NCBI GenBank assembly: GCA_017648105.1
Contig: JAGCJH010000076.1
Location: 1-52,652, forward strand
Origin: Tidjanibacter sp.
GTDB lineage: Bacteria > Bacteroidota > Bacteroidia > Bacteroidales > Rikenellaceae
Direction of reading: 5' to 3'
DNA length: 52,652 bases
Positions 7,451 to 15,288 of this stretch are shown here, piece after piece. Each line of letters starts with the position of its first letter. Positions within the stretch are counted from its first letter, which is position 1. The position numbers and the translations under genes were made by a program. The notes beneath the pieces were generated by a model, which was not told where the DNA came from, searched no databases, and saw only the letters and a program-made list of their open reading frames with translations.

Positions 7451-8732
7451 TGTGGGTCATAATATGAAGAATCATCCTATCCGTCTCCAACATTCCTCGT
7501 GAACCAATAGTGGTGAGATTGAGAATAGACTTATCAACATCGTCATCCACAATGCCCTCATAGGCTGTCACACAACGGTGCTCCATAGCCATCGTTGCAG
7601 CCATCACAGCAGTCGATACCGACGAGGAGAGTTTCAGCGCACAGCTGGGCTTCGCACCGTCACAAATCATACCCGTGAGAGTCGCAACCATATTCTTCAC
7701 AGTCATCGCAACATTCTCATAACCACCACCCATAAGATAGGCAATACCACACGCCGAGCCAGTGGAAGCCACCACGCAGCCGCAGAGTGCCGAGAGGCGA
7801 CCGAGGCTCTGCTTGATATAGATAACCGTCAGATGTGAGAGTGTAAGTGCACGGATGAGTTGCTCCTCACTTGCGCCCGTATCCTCGGCATAGACCACCA
7901 CAGGAAGGGTCGATACGATACCCTGATTACCGCTTCCTGAGTTACTCATCACGGGGATTTTTGCACCACCCATACGAGCGTCGCACGCTGCGGAGGTGTA
8001 GGAAATCATATGCGAAAGGATGGTGTCGCCCATAATCTTACGGCTACCCTCGCTCTCCCTGACGGTACGACCGAGGCAGTGACCCCACTCACCCTTCATA
8101 GATTCATCGGCAGCCGCCTTGTTGAGCCTGCGGGCTTCGAGGATGAAGCGGAGTTCCTCGATGGGCGAGGAGATTGCAAAGTCCCACACAGTGCGGAGCG
8201 AGAGCGTCACACTCTTCGCCTCGCTATGTGCGGCAGCAGGAGTGCGGTTATCGACAATCACTTGGTTATCGTGAGCGATATATACAAAATTGGTATGCGC
8301 ACCAGCAATTATGGCGGTGGCTGTATGGTCGGCAGTGGATGCCTGCACCTCAATATAGAGGGTTTCGCAGTCGCCATCCTTCACACCGACGCAGACTCTA
8401 CCCTCCTCTATCATCTTGCGACCCTCGGCAACCGCCTCGGGAGTCACATCACGCAAGACTTCGAGTGAATATTCGCTCTTACCCACAATAGATCCGAGGG
8501 CAATAGCGATGGGCAGACCTATCATATCCGTACCTGGGATACCCACACCCATTGCATTTTTCAGCACATTGGGGCTGAGATACACATTGAGTTTTTCGGG
8601 CTTGGTGCCGAGAGTCTCGACAGCTCGTGCCGTGCAGAGCGACACAGCGATAGGCTCGGTGCAACCCATTGCGGGCACAACCTCACGATTTATGAGGTCT
8701 ATAATCTCCTTGCGAAGTGGTGCTGAAAGCAT
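7446..8732 (-). CDS. L-cysteine desulfidase family protein (CyuA/UPF0597)
   Basis: The 428-residue protein belongs to the CyuA/YhaM family of iron-sulfur enzymes related to the serine dehydratase alpha chain. Characterised relatives degrade L-cysteine to pyruvate, ammonia and sulfide. The N-terminal PAMGCTEPIAVSL and the central SNSGSGNQGI with later CGCVVASTGSACG give the conserved cysteines expected to bind the cluster. The C-terminal MICDGAKPSCALKLSSS is also typical. It appears to be a single-gene unit. Its last codon overlaps the palindromic element at 7328-7450. Confidence 0.88.
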   Translation of the reverse strand: MLSAPLRKEIIDLINREVVPAMGCTEPIAVSLCTARAVETLGTKPEKLNVYLSPNVLKNAMGVGIPGTDMIGLPIAIALGSIVGKSEYSLEVLRDVTPEAVAEGRKMIEEGRVCVGVKDGDCETLYIEVQASTADHTATAIIAGAHTNFVYIAHDNQVIVDNRTPAAAHSEAKSVTLSLRTVWDFAISSPIEELRFILEARRLNKAAADESMKGEWGHCLGRTVRESEGSRKIMGDTILSHMISYTSAACDARMGGAKIPVMSNSGSGNQGIVSTLPVVVYAEDTGASEEQLIRALTLSHLTVIYIKQSLGRLSALCGCVVASTGSACGIAYLMGGGYENVAMTVKNMVATLTGMICDGAKPSCALKLSSSVSTAVMAATMAMEHRCVTAYEGIVDDDVDKSILNLTTIGSRGMLETDRMILHIMTHK

Positions 8733-8832
8733 AGGCGTAAAGAGTTTTTAGGTTATTTGGATTTTCAAAGGTACTATTTTTTTCGTAAGTCCGCACACTC
8801 CGAGCTCACATTCTTGGCTCGGGGGCACATTT

Positions 8833-10032
8833 TTACATATCGATAACGCCCGAGCCTATGAGCTCGTCGCCATCGTACCAAGCAGCAAACTGACCTGCCG
8901 TAATACCCCTTTGGGGCTCATCGAAGAGCAGATAGCCACCCTCCTCGGTAACATAGAGGCGTGCGCCCTGTAAAGGTTGGCGGTAGCGAATCCTCACACT
9001 ATATCTGCGTGGCTCGTCGCCCGCCTGCATCTTCAAGTCCTCCCTCACCCAGTGCATCTCCTCGGGGCGAATGTGGAGTGCCGAGCGCATAAGTCCTGCG
9101 TGGTCGTGACCCTGACCCACATAGACAATGTTACGCACGACATCCGTACCAATGACAAACAAGGGGAGTTGTGTGCCACCCACGCCCAAGCCGTGACGCT
9201 GACCGATAGTGTAGAAGTGTGCGCCTGAATGTGTGCCCACCTTCTTACCATTGGCAGGCTCGTAAGTATATGGTGTTGAGAGCGTCACGAGCTCCTCGCC
9301 CGCAACCAATCGTTCATTCTCCTCTGCCGAGCGATAGCCCTCCCAATCTCTCGCAATCTCCACAATGCGTCCCTTCTTGGCGGCAAGTTTCTGTTGCAAG
9401 AAGACTGGCAAATCGACCTTACCCACAAAGCAGATGCCCTGAGAATCCTTCCTCTTGGCAGTTGCGAGATGGTGCTCCGTAGCCACAGCCCTCACCTCGG
9501 GTTTGAGCATATCACCCACAGGGAACAGAGCACGGGAGAGTTGCTCCTGCGTGAGCCCGCAGAGGAAGTAACTCTGGTCCTTATTACCATCCGTGCCAGC
9601 AAGCAGTCGGTGGGTGCCATCCTCACAGTGCTCAACCCTACAATAGTGACCCGTAGCCACCCAGTCGGCACCAAGTTTGAGCGCCTCCTTCAAAAAGACA
9701 TCAAACTTTATCTCCCTATTACACAGCACATCAGGATTGGGAGTGCGACCCTTCTCATACTCCGAAAACATATAGTCCACAACCCTCTCACGATATTGCT
9801 CCGAGAGGTCCACCATACGGAAGGGGATGTCCAACCTCTTAGCCACAAGCTCGGCAAAGAGTCTATCATCCTCCCAGGGGCACTCACCACTGAGCGTACC
9901 CACGGTGTCGTGCCAATTGACCATAAAGAGTCCCACAACATCATAGCCCTGCTCTTTGAGCCTCTGCGCCGCCACAGACGAGTCCACTCCGCCAGACAAT
10001 CCTACAACTACTCGTTCTCGTTTCTTTTCCAT
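8833..10032 (-). CDS. mnmA: tRNA-specific 2-thiouridylase MnmA
   Basis: MnmA thiolates the wobble uridine (U34) of tRNAs for Lys, Glu and Gln, using ATP and a sulfur relay. The 399-residue protein has the PP-loop SGGVDSS (13-19), PNPDVLCN with active-site Cys104, and DSQGICFVG with Cys201, the second catalytic cysteine. Length is within the family range. Its 5' leader carries the interspersed element that also precedes lolA, followed further upstream by 9-bp repeats. Confidence 0.95.
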   Translation of the reverse strand: MEKKRERVVVGLSGGVDSSVAAQRLKEQGYDVVGLFMVNWHDTVGTLSGECPWEDDRLFAELVAKRLDIPFRMVDLSEQYRERVVDYMFSEYEKGRTPNPDVLCNREIKFDVFLKEALKLGADWVATGHYCRVEHCEDGTHRLLAGTDGNKDQSYFLCGLTQEQLSRALFPVGDMLKPEVRAVATEHHLATAKRKDSQGICFVGKVDLPVFLQQKLAAKKGRIVEIARDWEGYRSAEENERLVAGEELVTLSTPYTYEPANGKKVGTHSGAHFYTIGQRHGLGVGGTQLPLFVIGTDVVRNIVYVGQGHDHAGLMRSALHIRPEEMHWVREDLKMQAGDEPRRYSVRIRYRQPLQGARLYVTEEGGYLLFDEPQRGITAGQFAAWYDGDELIGSGVIDM

Positions 10033-10055
10033 TATTTTGCTGTTAGTTTTTTTGT

Positions 10056-10166
10056 TTTGAAACTTTTTGTAAAAAGCTTCACCAAAAACTTTTAGTGCTG
10101 ACTTTGCTCTTCCCTAAGGACTCTAATGTCTTTAAGGGCATTAAAGGCTTTAAGGACTTTAAGGGA
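10056..10166 (-). repeat. Interspersed leader element plus 9-bp repeat, copy 2
   Basis: Bases 10056-10107 are nearly identical to 15067-15118; both sit just upstream of a start codon (mnmA and lolA). The shared part includes an AAGCTTTTT..AAAAAG palindrome and TTTTTGGTGAAG on the minus strand. About six 9-bp units (CTAAGGACT type) follow at 10113-10166. A separate hairpin, CGATAAC/GTTATCG, stands near 10184. Confidence 0.7.
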
Positions 10167-10212
10167 TTTTTTAACGATAACAGACCGTTATCGCCCACCC
10201 TGCAAGTGCATT

Positions 10213-10250
10213 AGAAGAAAAGCCCGACCCGACGGGTCAGGCTTTTTTTC
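10213..10250 (-). terminator. Intrinsic terminator of the gyrA-TPR operon
   Basis: A 10-bp stem AGCCCGACCC/GGGTCAGGCT with a 3-base loop lies 19 bases past the TPR stop codon. On the minus strand it is followed by TTTTCTTCT; on the plus strand by seven T. It can act in both directions. Confidence 0.8.
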
Positions 10251-10268
10251 TAACACAAGAAGCGAAGA

Positions 10269-11597
10269 TTAACGCATCGATTTGAAGAGTGCGTTGTACT
10301 TCTCGTATTTCTCCATATACTCGGGCTTCTCGTTGCGCACCTGGAAGCAGATACTCTTCAAGAACTCCACAGTGTTCACATCAGCGGGGTTGAGCTCGTG
10401 AGCCTTCTCGAAGGGCTCAATCGAAGCTGCGTATGCTGCCATTGCGGCTGCGAGTACGCTACCACGATTCTCATCGTTCCACGACATATCGTTTGCCTCC
10501 TTGCCGAGAGCGTCACCCTTGCGAGTGTAGGTATATGCCTTATTGAGGTAGAGGTTGATGTTGGTGGGATCCACAGCGAGAGCCTCATCAAACATTGCAA
10601 TAGCCTCATCAAACATTTTGAGTTCTGCATAAACAGCACCCAAACCAATCATCAACTGAGGATTCTGGGGATCAGCAGCGATGGCGTTCTTCAAGAGGTC
10701 GATCATAGGCTCGGGACTCTCGCCAAGAACGAGGTAGAGGTCGGTCATACACGAGATGAGATCCGAGTTACTGGGGAACTTCAAGAGTGCGCTTTCGAGG
10801 AAACCCTTAGCCTCAGCCATCTTCTCCTTATCTTCGAGGTATGCACCACGATAGGAGTTGTAGAGAACATTGTAGAGCGAGCCCTCTGCATAGTAACCGA
10901 TCTCCTCAGCAATCTTCAAGTTCTTGATACTACCCTCATAGTCGCCTGCGAAGTGTGCGAGGTAACCAGCATTGAAGATACTTGCGCTATCTGTGGGCAT
11001 TGCTGCCTCGGGGATAATCGACACCTCGTATGCCTTCTCGTAGTATTTAGCAGCTGCGCCGTAGTCCTGCATAAAGAACTTGCCATTTGCATTCTTGCGC
11101 AAGATGTTGCTTACATTTTGGAGGTTTGCGCTCACTTTCTTTGCGAGTTTGGGGTTGAGCTCACTGGATTTGAGGTATGCTGCAACAGCCTCATCGAGGG
11201 CGGGCTCATAGATAGGTTTGGTCACATCCCAACCCATAACCACCTGACCAGCCGCATCCACATATACATCGTATGCGCCATAGCCAAGTTTGATGTAGCT
11301 GGTGTTACCAATCTGCACCATCTCCTGAGTTGCAGGCTGACCAATCTTCATCATCAGAAGGTTGATGGGTGCCTGCTCGAAAATCTGGTTGGTGTAGGCG
11401 GTCTCTGCCTGTACCATCAAGTCACCACGCTTCATCCAAGTAGAAGCCTTCAACGACTTCTTTGCATCCTGAATATCTGCATCCGACGATGCGATTTTCT
11501 TCTGGATAGCCTCAGGATTTACCACTACGGGCTCCTGTGCAAACATTGGCACGCACAACATAAGTGCTGCTGCAATAGTCAGAAATGTCTGTTTCAT
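10269..11597 (-). CDS. Exported tetratricopeptide repeat protein
   Basis: The 442-residue protein starts with a signal peptide (MKQTFLTIAAALMLCVPMFAQ). TPR-like repeats include DYGAAAKYYEKAYEVS, NAGYLAHFAGDYEGSIKNLK and AVYAELKMFDEAIAMFDEAL (about 170-370). TPR arrays mediate protein-protein contacts; this one should act in the periplasm. It follows gyrA by 74 bases on the same strand, an association I recall from other Bacteroidales genomes, so they are probably co-transcribed. The specific role is unknown. Confidence 0.8.
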   Translation of the reverse strand: MKQTFLTIAAALMLCVPMFAQEPVVVNPEAIQKKIASSDADIQDAKKSLKASTWMKRGDLMVQAETAYTNQIFEQAPINLLMMKIGQPATQEMVQIGNTSYIKLGYGAYDVYVDAAGQVVMGWDVTKPIYEPALDEAVAAYLKSSELNPKLAKKVSANLQNVSNILRKNANGKFFMQDYGAAAKYYEKAYEVSIIPEAAMPTDSASIFNAGYLAHFAGDYEGSIKNLKIAEEIGYYAEGSLYNVLYNSYRGAYLEDKEKMAEAKGFLESALLKFPSNSDLISCMTDLYLVLGESPEPMIDLLKNAIAADPQNPQLMIGLGAVYAELKMFDEAIAMFDEALAVDPTNINLYLNKAYTYTRKGDALGKEANDMSWNDENRGSVLAAAMAAYAASIEPFEKAHELNPADVNTVEFLKSICFQVRNEKPEYMEKYEKYNALFKSMR

Positions 11598-11671
11598 AAT
11601 AGTCTTTTTTTTGAGTGTTTTATTTACTTGTTATCTATTTCTCATTCAGCCTTTTGGGCATCAGCCACAGA

Positions 11672-14266
11672 TTACTCCTCTGCGGGGTTTTCGATCTGCT
11701 CAGTAGCCACCTCAACGGCAACCTCCGCAGCCTCAACTGCCACATTCTCGGTGTTCTCTGCGCCCTCCGCAACGAGGTTTTCATCCTCCTCCTTAGGAGC
11801 CACAACCACCGAAGCAATCGAGTCGCCCTCACGGATATTGATAATCTTCACGCCCTGAGTAGCACGACCTGCCACACGGATATCTGCCACCGAAGTACGG
11901 ATTGTGGTGCCACTGCGGTTGATAATCATAAGGTCATTCTCATCGGTCACAGCCTTCAAAGCCACCAGTGCGCCAGTCTTCTCGGTCACATTGATAGTCT
12001 TGACACCCTTACCGCCTCGGTTGGTCACACGATAGTCCTCGATATCGGTACGCTTACCGTAGCCATTCTCGCTCAGTACAAGGATATCCTTGCCGTCGCC
12101 CATCTCTACGCAAGCCATACCTACAACCCAGTTGCCCTCTTCGATTTCTACGCCACGCACACCTGTGCTGACACGACCCATAGCCCTGACTTTCTCCTCG
12201 CTGAAACGGATAGCCTTACCCTCGTGGGTTGCAATCAGAATCTCCGAGTTGCCATTTGTGAGTACCACATCTACGAGCTGGTCGTTCTCACGGATATTGA
12301 TAGCGTTCACACCGTTGCGCCTTGGGCGGGAGTACTCTTCGAGGAGAGTTTTCTTCACGACACCCTCTTTGGTACACATCACGATATAGTGGCTATTCAC
12401 GAAATCGGGGTCGCTCAGGTGGCGGATGTTGATATATGCCCTCACCTTATCGTCGGGCTCAATCTGGATAACATTCTGGATAGCCCTACCCTTCGATGCC
12501 CTTGTACCCTCGGGAATCTCATAAACCTTCAACCAGAAGCAGCGACCCTTCTCGGTGAAGAACAACATAGTATTGTGCATCGAGGTAACATAGAGGTGCT
12601 CGATAAAGTCCTCATCCCTCGTTGCGCTACCCTTCACACCAATACCACCACGATTCTGCGTGCGGTAGTCGGCAAGAGGCGTACGCTTGATGTAGCCCAT
12701 ATGTGAAACGGTAATTACCATCTCCTCATCGGCATAGAAGTCCTCGGGGTTGAACTCGCCAGCACTCATAACAATCTCGGTGCGGCGCTCGTCGCCATAT
12801 TTTTCCTTGATTTCGTTGGTCTCATCTTTGACAATCTGCAACTGCATCTTCTCATCAGCAAGCACTGCGTTGAAGTAGTCAATCTGCTGGATAAGTTCTG
12901 CGAGCTCTGCCTCCAACTTACCTCGCTCCAAGCCTGTCAATGCACGAAGCCTCATATCGACGATAGCCTGCGACTGAATCTCCGACAAATCGAAGCGCTG
13001 CATCATTGTGCTCTTAGCCTCATCGGGGGTCTGCGAACCACGAATAATGTGGATAATCTCATCGATATTGTCCTGAGCAATCAAAAGACCCTTCACGATG
13101 TGAGCCCTTGCCTCAGCAGCTGCCAAGTCGTGTTTGGTACGACGCACAACAATCTCGTGGCGGTGCGACACAAAAGCTGCAACCATATCCTTGAAGCTCA
13201 AAAGCATAGGACGACCGCCCACAAGTGCGATATTATTCACAGAGAAGGAACTCTGCAAGGGGGTGTTCTTGTAGAGGTGTTGGAGCACAACGCTCGACAC
13301 TGCATCCTGTTTGAGGATAATCACAATCCTCACACCCTCTTTGTTACTCTCATCGTTGATATAGGAGATACCCTCTATCTTCTTCTCATTGACAAGCTGT
13401 GCAATCTTCTGCACAAGCTCTGCCTTATTAACCATATAGGGCACCTCGGTAATAACGATACACTCCCTACCAGTCTTGGTGTACTCAATCTCGGTTTTCG
13501 CACGGATAACCACACGACCTTTACCAGTCTCGATAGCCTCTCTTACACCCTCATAGCCATAGATAGTAGCACCTGTGGGGAAATCGGGACCCTTGACATA
13601 GTTACACATCTCGGCAGGCTCCATATCGGGGTTATCGATGTAGGCGCAGATTGCATCGCAGCACTCCGAGAGGTTGTGGGGCGCCATATTGGTTGCCATA
13701 CCTACGGCAATACCGTTGGAGCCATTGACCATCAAGAGGGGAATGCGAGTGGGGAGCACGGTAGGCTCCACTTCTGTATCATCGAAGTTGTAGGTGAAAT
13801 CTACGGTATCTTTGTCGATATCCGCCATCACCTCATCGGTAATCTTCCTCATACGAGCCTCGGTGTAACGCATAGCCGCAGGCGAGTCGCCATCCATCGA
13901 GCCGAAGTTACCCTGACCATCCACGAGAGGATAGCGAAGGCTCCAAGGCTGTGCCATACGACACATCGCATCGTAGATACTGCTATCGCCGTGAGGGTGG
14001 AATTTACCCATAACCTCGCCGACAATACGAGCACTCTTACGAGTGGGCTTGTGGGAGTAAAGACCGAGCTCGTGACTCATACCGTAGAGGATACGGCGGT
14101 GTACAGGTTTCATACCATCACGAGCATCGGGCAGAGCACGAGATACAATTACCGACATCGAATAGTCGATGTAGGCGCTTTTCATCTGCTCCTCGATGTT
14201 GATTTTGATAATTCGCTCCTGATTTGGGAGCGCCTCAGTAGGGGTTATGTTCTGTGTTTCGGACAT
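11672..14266 (-). CDS. gyrA: DNA gyrase subunit A
   Basis: GyrA carries the breakage-reunion activity of gyrase, which introduces negative supercoils. The MSETQNITP start at 14266 gives 864 residues; an in-frame ATG at 14296 would add 10. Visible are [16 protein letters not shown], the quinolone-determining segment [10 protein letters not shown] (serine and aspartate at the two usual resistance positions, so wild type there), AAMRYTEAR with the active-site tyrosine, and the GyrA-box variant in TNRGGKGVK, which marks it as GyrA rather than ParC. The C-terminal tail is acidic. A weak -7 box TATTTTTA lies at 14306-14313. Confidence 0.96.
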   Translation of the reverse strand: MSETQNITPTEALPNQERIIKINIEEQMKSAYIDYSMSVIVSRALPDARDGMKPVHRRILYGMSHELGLYSHKPTRKSARIVGEVMGKFHPHGDSSIYDAMCRMAQPWSLRYPLVDGQGNFGSMDGDSPAAMRYTEARMRKITDEVMADIDKDTVDFTYNFDDTEVEPTVLPTRIPLLMVNGSNGIAVGMATNMAPHNLSECCDAICAYIDNPDMEPAEMCNYVKGPDFPTGATIYGYEGVREAIETGKGRVVIRAKTEIEYTKTGRECIVITEVPYMVNKAELVQKIAQLVNEKKIEGISYINDESNKEGVRIVIILKQDAVSSVVLQHLYKNTPLQSSFSVNNIALVGGRPMLLSFKDMVAAFVSHRHEIVVRRTKHDLAAAEARAHIVKGLLIAQDNIDEIIHIIRGSQTPDEAKSTMMQRFDLSEIQSQAIVDMRLRALTGLERGKLEAELAELIQQIDYFNAVLADEKMQLQIVKDETNEIKEKYGDERRTEIVMSAGEFNPEDFYADEEMVITVSHMGYIKRTPLADYRTQNRGGIGVKGSATRDEDFIEHLYVTSMHNTMLFFTEKGRCFWLKVYEIPEGTRASKGRAIQNVIQIEPDDKVRAYINIRHLSDPDFVNSHYIVMCTKEGVVKKTLLEEYSRPRRNGVNAINIRENDQLVDVVLTNGNSEILIATHEGKAIRFSEEKVRAMGRVSTGVRGVEIEEGNWVVGMACVEMGDGKDILVLSENGYGKRTDIEDYRVTNRGGKGVKTINVTEKTGALVALKAVTDENDLMIINRSGTTIRTSVADIRVAGRATQGVKIINIREGDSIASVVVAPKEEDENLVAEGAENTENVAVEAAEVAVEVATEQIENPAEE

Positions 14267-14335
14267 AATATTTTGTTTAGTTTCTTTCGTGCGCATTTAA
14301 TTGCGTAAAAATACAACAAAAAATTGAAATCCACT

Positions 14336-14366
14336 AAAAAAGTCGCACAAAAAGTGCGACTTTTTT
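14336..14366 (-). terminator. Intrinsic terminator between the lolA-like gene and gyrA
   Basis: A stem AAAAAAGTCGCAC/GTGCGACTTTTTT with an A-rich 5-base loop and T runs on both strands. It terminates transcription from the ftsK-lolA direction before the gyrA promoter. Confidence 0.88.
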
Positions 14367-14401
14367 GTCTTCCGTATGCCAAGACCCCCTTGTTGTGTTT
14401 C

Positions 14402-14437
14402 TTTTGGGGCGATACTTTGTATCGCTATCGCCCAAAA
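14402..14437 (-). other. Hairpin immediately downstream of the lolA-like gene
   Basis: TTTTGGGGCGATA pairs with TATCGCCCAAAA (one bulged G), enclosing a further GATA/TATC stem. It lies just past the stop codon of the lolA-like gene and before the terminator at 14336-14366. It may protect the 3' end of the mRNA or act as an auxiliary terminator. Confidence 0.5.
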
Positions 14438-14447
14438 CACCCTTTTT

Positions 14448-15056
14448 CTATCTGAAATCAATCACTTCAAAGCCCTCAATCACAGGTTGTGCGAAGTCGC
14501 CATCTGTGGGGGTTGTGTGAGCAAACTTTTTAATCCTAACAAACAGCCCCACGCCACCCATATCATAGCCTAACAGGGTGGGTAAATTTGTCGCACGGCT
14601 GACCTCTAAAACAACTCTCTCGATGCCGTCGAGCACCCCCTCCGCAGGGCGAAGAACAACCTTCCAGACACCTCCACCACCTTCGTCAAATCCAACAATC
14701 TCAAACATCCCCTCCTCGAAGTCAAAGGCTCGTGTGGGGTTGTCGAAAAGTGAGCGACTTTGGGGCTTGGGCTCGTCGAGTGTAATCTCACTATTCAACC
14801 CATTCACAGTCCACACAGACTCCCCATCGTATCCCTGCCTCAGTTCCTCAATGCCAATTACATACCTCTCGCCATCGACCAAGCAATAGCCATCCGAGCC
14901 ACTCTCGGCACCGGGCATTTCAAGACTAAATTCTATACGATAGGGGGCAAGTTCCGCCACCCTCTGACTCATAGCACGAAGCACCTCAACGCCACCTTGC
15001 GCCCAAGCACCAAGACTCACCGCAAGAGCCGAAAGTATGATTAAAAATCGTTTCAT
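14448..15056 (-). CDS. LolA-like outer-membrane lipoprotein carrier
   Basis: The 202-residue protein begins with a signal peptide (MKRFLIILSALAVSLGAWAQ). The body has the alternating beta pattern of the LolA/LolB-like fold (YRIEFSLEMPG, GYCLVDGERYVIGIEEL, SVWTVNGLNSEITLDEPK). LolA proteins ferry lipoproteins through the periplasm. Position right after ftsK, as in other Bacteroidales, supports the call. I chose the ATG at 15056; the longer in-frame start at 15083 would put a lysine-rich stretch ahead of the signal peptide. Confidence 0.72.
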   Translation of the reverse strand: MKRFLIILSALAVSLGAWAQGGVEVLRAMSQRVAELAPYRIEFSLEMPGAESGSDGYCLVDGERYVIGIEELRQGYDGESVWTVNGLNSEITLDEPKPQSRSLFDNPTRAFDFEEGMFEIVGFDEGGGGVWKVVLRPAEGVLDGIERVVLEVSRATNLPTLLGYDMGGVGLFVRIKKFAHTTPTDGDFAQPVIEGFEVIDFR

Positions 15057-15066
15057 TTTCTTCTTC

Positions 15067-15280
15067 TTTGAACCTTTTTGCAAAAAGCTTCACCAAAAAC
15101 TTTTAAGACCAACTTTACTATGCCTTAGGAACCCTAAGGGCTTTAAGGGCTTTAAGGGCTTTAAGGGCTTTAAGGGCTTTAAGGACTCTAAGGGTTTTAA
15201 GGGCTCTAAGGACCTTAACGACAATTCTCCATTGCCATCCCTATTGAGTCCCCATCACAAGGCAGATGCCCACGAGATGT
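15067..15280 (-). repeat. ftsK-lolA spacer: leader element plus nine 9-bp repeats
   Basis: Bases 15067-15118 match the mnmA leader element. At 15134-15214 stand nine contiguous 9-bp units, four of them identical TTAAGGGCT. Near the ftsK stop (15262-15280) the sequence GAGATGTGCTCGCTA is also found at the mreC stop codon (30484-30498). This whole spacer lies inside an apparent operon. Confidence 0.8.
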
Positions 15281-15288
15281 GCTCGCTA

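Noticed and set aside
10056-10107. Simple A/T-rich chance similarity between the mnmA and lolA leaders
   Set aside because: The match runs about 50 bases, includes the non-A/T segment GGTGAAGCTTTTT, and both copies are followed by 9-bp repeats, so I kept it as a real repeat.
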